From the NCBI GenBank assembly GCA_900751785.1, contig CAADSM010000110.1:1-7377 (forward strand): a stretch of 7,377 nucleotides of DNA, in the 5' to 3' direction. The stretch is from Lachnospiraceae bacterium. GTDB taxonomy: Bacteria > Bacillota > Clostridia > Lachnospirales > Lachnospiraceae. Made by a program: the position numbers and the translations under genes. The notes beneath the pieces were generated by a model. The model was not told where the DNA came from. It made no database searches and was given only the letters and a program-made list of their open reading frames with translations. Positions 5,904 to 7,377 of the stretch are shown in pieces; position 1 is the first letter of the stretch, and each line of letters starts with the position of its first letter.

Positions 5904-7377
5904 GTGTTTGCAGATATTATCGTAGATATTCAACATGAAAAACTGGATAAGATATTTCAGTACAGGATCCCTGAACGGCTGGAAGGGGAGCTGAAGCCGG
6001 GGATGGAGGTGATCGTCCCATTTGGAAAAGGCAGCCGAAAGACGAAGGGGTATGTGACGGCAGTCTCCGAGACCTGCGATTATGATCTGTCAAAGGTGAA
6101 GGAGATCGAGGATATCTCCCGTCAGGGCGTGGCGATCGAGGCAAAGCTCATCGCTCTCGCGGCGTGGATGAAAGAACACTATGGCGGCACCATGATCCAG
6201 GCGCTGAAGACTGTGCTCCCCATCAAGCAGAAGGAGAATGCGCGGGTGAAGCGCCGTCTGCGCCTCCTCCTCACGGAGGAAGAGGGAAAGGCGAAGCTTA
6301 AGTTCTATCTGGAGAAGAACCAGAAGGCGAGGGCAAGGCTCATGGCGGCGCTGCTCGATGAACCTGTGCTTGAGTATGAGCTCGTGACAAAGAAACTGAA
6401 TATCACCCTGACCGTGATACGCGCCCTGGAAGAACAGGGCGTGCTTGCGCTTGAGGAAGAACGGGTGTACCGCAATCCGGTGAAGGAAACGGAGCAGGCG
6501 CGGCGCGAGATCGTTTTTACAGAGGAACAGCAGAATGCGATCAGCCGTTTCCGGCAAGACTACAGAGAAGGGCGTCGGAACACCTACCTTCTCTACGGGG
6601 TGACCGGGAGCGGCAAGACGGAAGTCTATATGGAGATGATACGCACGGTGGTCAGCATGGGAAAGCAGGCGATCGTGCTGATCCCGGAGATCGCCCTGAC
6701 GTATCAGACGGTCATGCGTTTTTACCGCTGTTTCGGCGACAGGGTGTCAATCATGAACTCCAGGCTTTCTCCTGGTGAGAGGTACGATCAGATGATGCGT
6801 GCGAAGGCGGGGGAAGTGGATGTGATGATAGGTCCCCGGTCAGCGCTTTTTACACCATTTCCGGATCTCGGCCTGATCGTCATTGACGAGGAACATGAGC
6901 CCACGTATAAGAGCGAGCAGGTGCCCAGGTACCACGCCAGGGAGACGGCGGTGAAGCGCGCGCAGATGGAGGGCGCGGGCGTCGTCCTGGGGAGCGCGAC
7001 GCCGTCCCTGGAAGCCATGTACAGGGCAAGGCGCGGCGAATATGTCCTTCTCGAGATGAGAAACCGCTCGCGGATGCAGAAGCTGGCGCAGGTGGAGACG
7101 GTAGACCTGAGGCAGGAGATGCGGGAGGGCAACCGGTCTATCCTGAGCCGGAGGCTGCGGGAGCTGATGGCGGACCGTCTGGAGAGAAAAGAGCAGATCA
7201 TGCTCTTCTTAAACCGGCGGGGGTATTCCGGCTTCATTTCCTGCAGGGAGTGCGGTCATGTAGTGAAGTGCCCGCACTGCAGCGTGTCCCTTTCTGTGCA
7301 CAGGGACGGGCGGATGGTGTGCCACTACTGCGGCTACACACAGCCGAAGGCGGCAGTGTGTCCGGAGGGCGGCTCCC
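5904..7377 (+). CDS. priA: Primosomal protein N', replication-restart helicase PriA (3'-partial)
   Basis: DNA helicase that recognises stalled or collapsed forks and starts reloading of the replicative helicase. 491 codons are visible with no frame break; the window ends inside the zinc-binding region, and about a third of the protein lies outside. Residues 1-105 match the PriA DNA-binding N-terminus (MFADIIVDI, KLDKIFQYRIPE, GMEVIVPFG). Helicase motifs follow: Walker A GVTGSGKTEVY (232-242), LIPEIALT (259-266), SRLSPGERYD (286-295), GPRSALFTPF (310-319), DEEH (328-331) as Walker B, GSATPSLE (363-370), and LNRRGYSGF (436-444). Zinc cysteines: 447, 450, 456, 459, 473, 476 and 486; the expected eighth at 489 is Gly (GGC at 7368-7370). 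The GTG start gives the usual N-terminus; its ribosome site is poor, so it is probably coupled to murE four bases upstream. Confidence 0.95.
   Translation, partial: MFADIIVDIQHEKLDKIFQYRIPERLEGELKPGMEVIVPFGKGSRKTKGYVTAVSETCDYDLSKVKEIEDISRQGVAIEAKLIALAAWMKEHYGGTMIQALKTVLPIKQKENARVKRRLRLLLTEEEGKAKLKFYLEKNQKARARLMAALLDEPVLEYELVTKKLNITLTVIRALEEQGVLALEEERVYRNPVKETEQARREIVFTEEQQNAISRFRQDYREGRRNTYLLYGVTGSGKTEVYMEMIRTVVSMGKQAIVLIPEIALTYQTVMRFYRCFGDRVSIMNSRLSPGERYDQMMRAKAGEVDVMIGPRSALFTPFPDLGLIVIDEEHEPTYKSEQVPRYHARETAVKRAQMEGAGVVLGSATPSLEAMYRARRGEYVLLEMRNRSRMQKLAQVETVDLRQEMREGNRSILSRRLRELMADRLERKEQIMLFLNRRGYSGFISCRECGHVVKCPHCSVSLSVHRDGRMVCHYCGYTQPKAAVCPEGGS

Noticed and set aside
6090..7237. Long minus-strand frames opposite priA
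   Set aside because: They mirror the well-supported priA frame and show no conserved motifs or ribosome sites.

Overview
The window reads as chromosomal DNA of a Gram-positive Clostridia member, most likely Lachnospiraceae-like. This is inferred from protein flavour (a Firmicutes-type DinB, a DAP-type MurE, a clostridial PriA N-terminus), AGGAGG-type ribosome sites, use of GTG/TTG starts and moderately high GC in the genes. No rRNA, tRNA, CRISPR array or intact transposase gene is visible. Species cannot be fixed from the sequence alone.

Layout from left to right. (1) 1-1181, plus strand: the 3' part of a Y-family translesion polymerase gene (dinB), whose first ~35-40 codons lie outside the window. 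(2) 1178-2236, plus: a 352-residue integral-membrane acyltransferase-3 family protein whose ATG overlaps the dinB stop as ATGA, so the two are probably translationally coupled. (3) 2237-2716: a 480-base gap between convergent genes, filled by a nested inverted-repeat element (2238-2710) with a perfect 19-base inverted pair inside it. (4) 2717-4120, minus: an alanine/glycine:cation (AGCS) symporter, probably started at a TTG with its own promoter near 4192-4221. (5) 4121-4381: the divergent control region; the murE side has two strong GC-rich hairpins. (6) 4382-5899, plus: murE, starting at GTG behind a perfect AGGAGG. (7) 5904 to the window end, plus: priA, cut by the window edge at residue 491.

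The murE-priA pair is a housekeeping unit (cell-wall precursor synthesis, then replication restart) with only four bases between the genes. The dinB-acyltransferase pair joins a DNA-damage polymerase to a surface-modification enzyme with no obvious shared pathway. The symporter stands alone.

The least ordinary part is the 2238-2710 repeat complex. Its two ends share collinear exact matches of 13, 8 and 10 bases in opposite orientation, and a third related copy sits inside. It carries several short coding-like frames and resembles a non-autonomous or decayed mobile element. A second point to check is the PriA zinc-binding region, where the eighth expected cysteine is read as glycine only nine bases from the window end.
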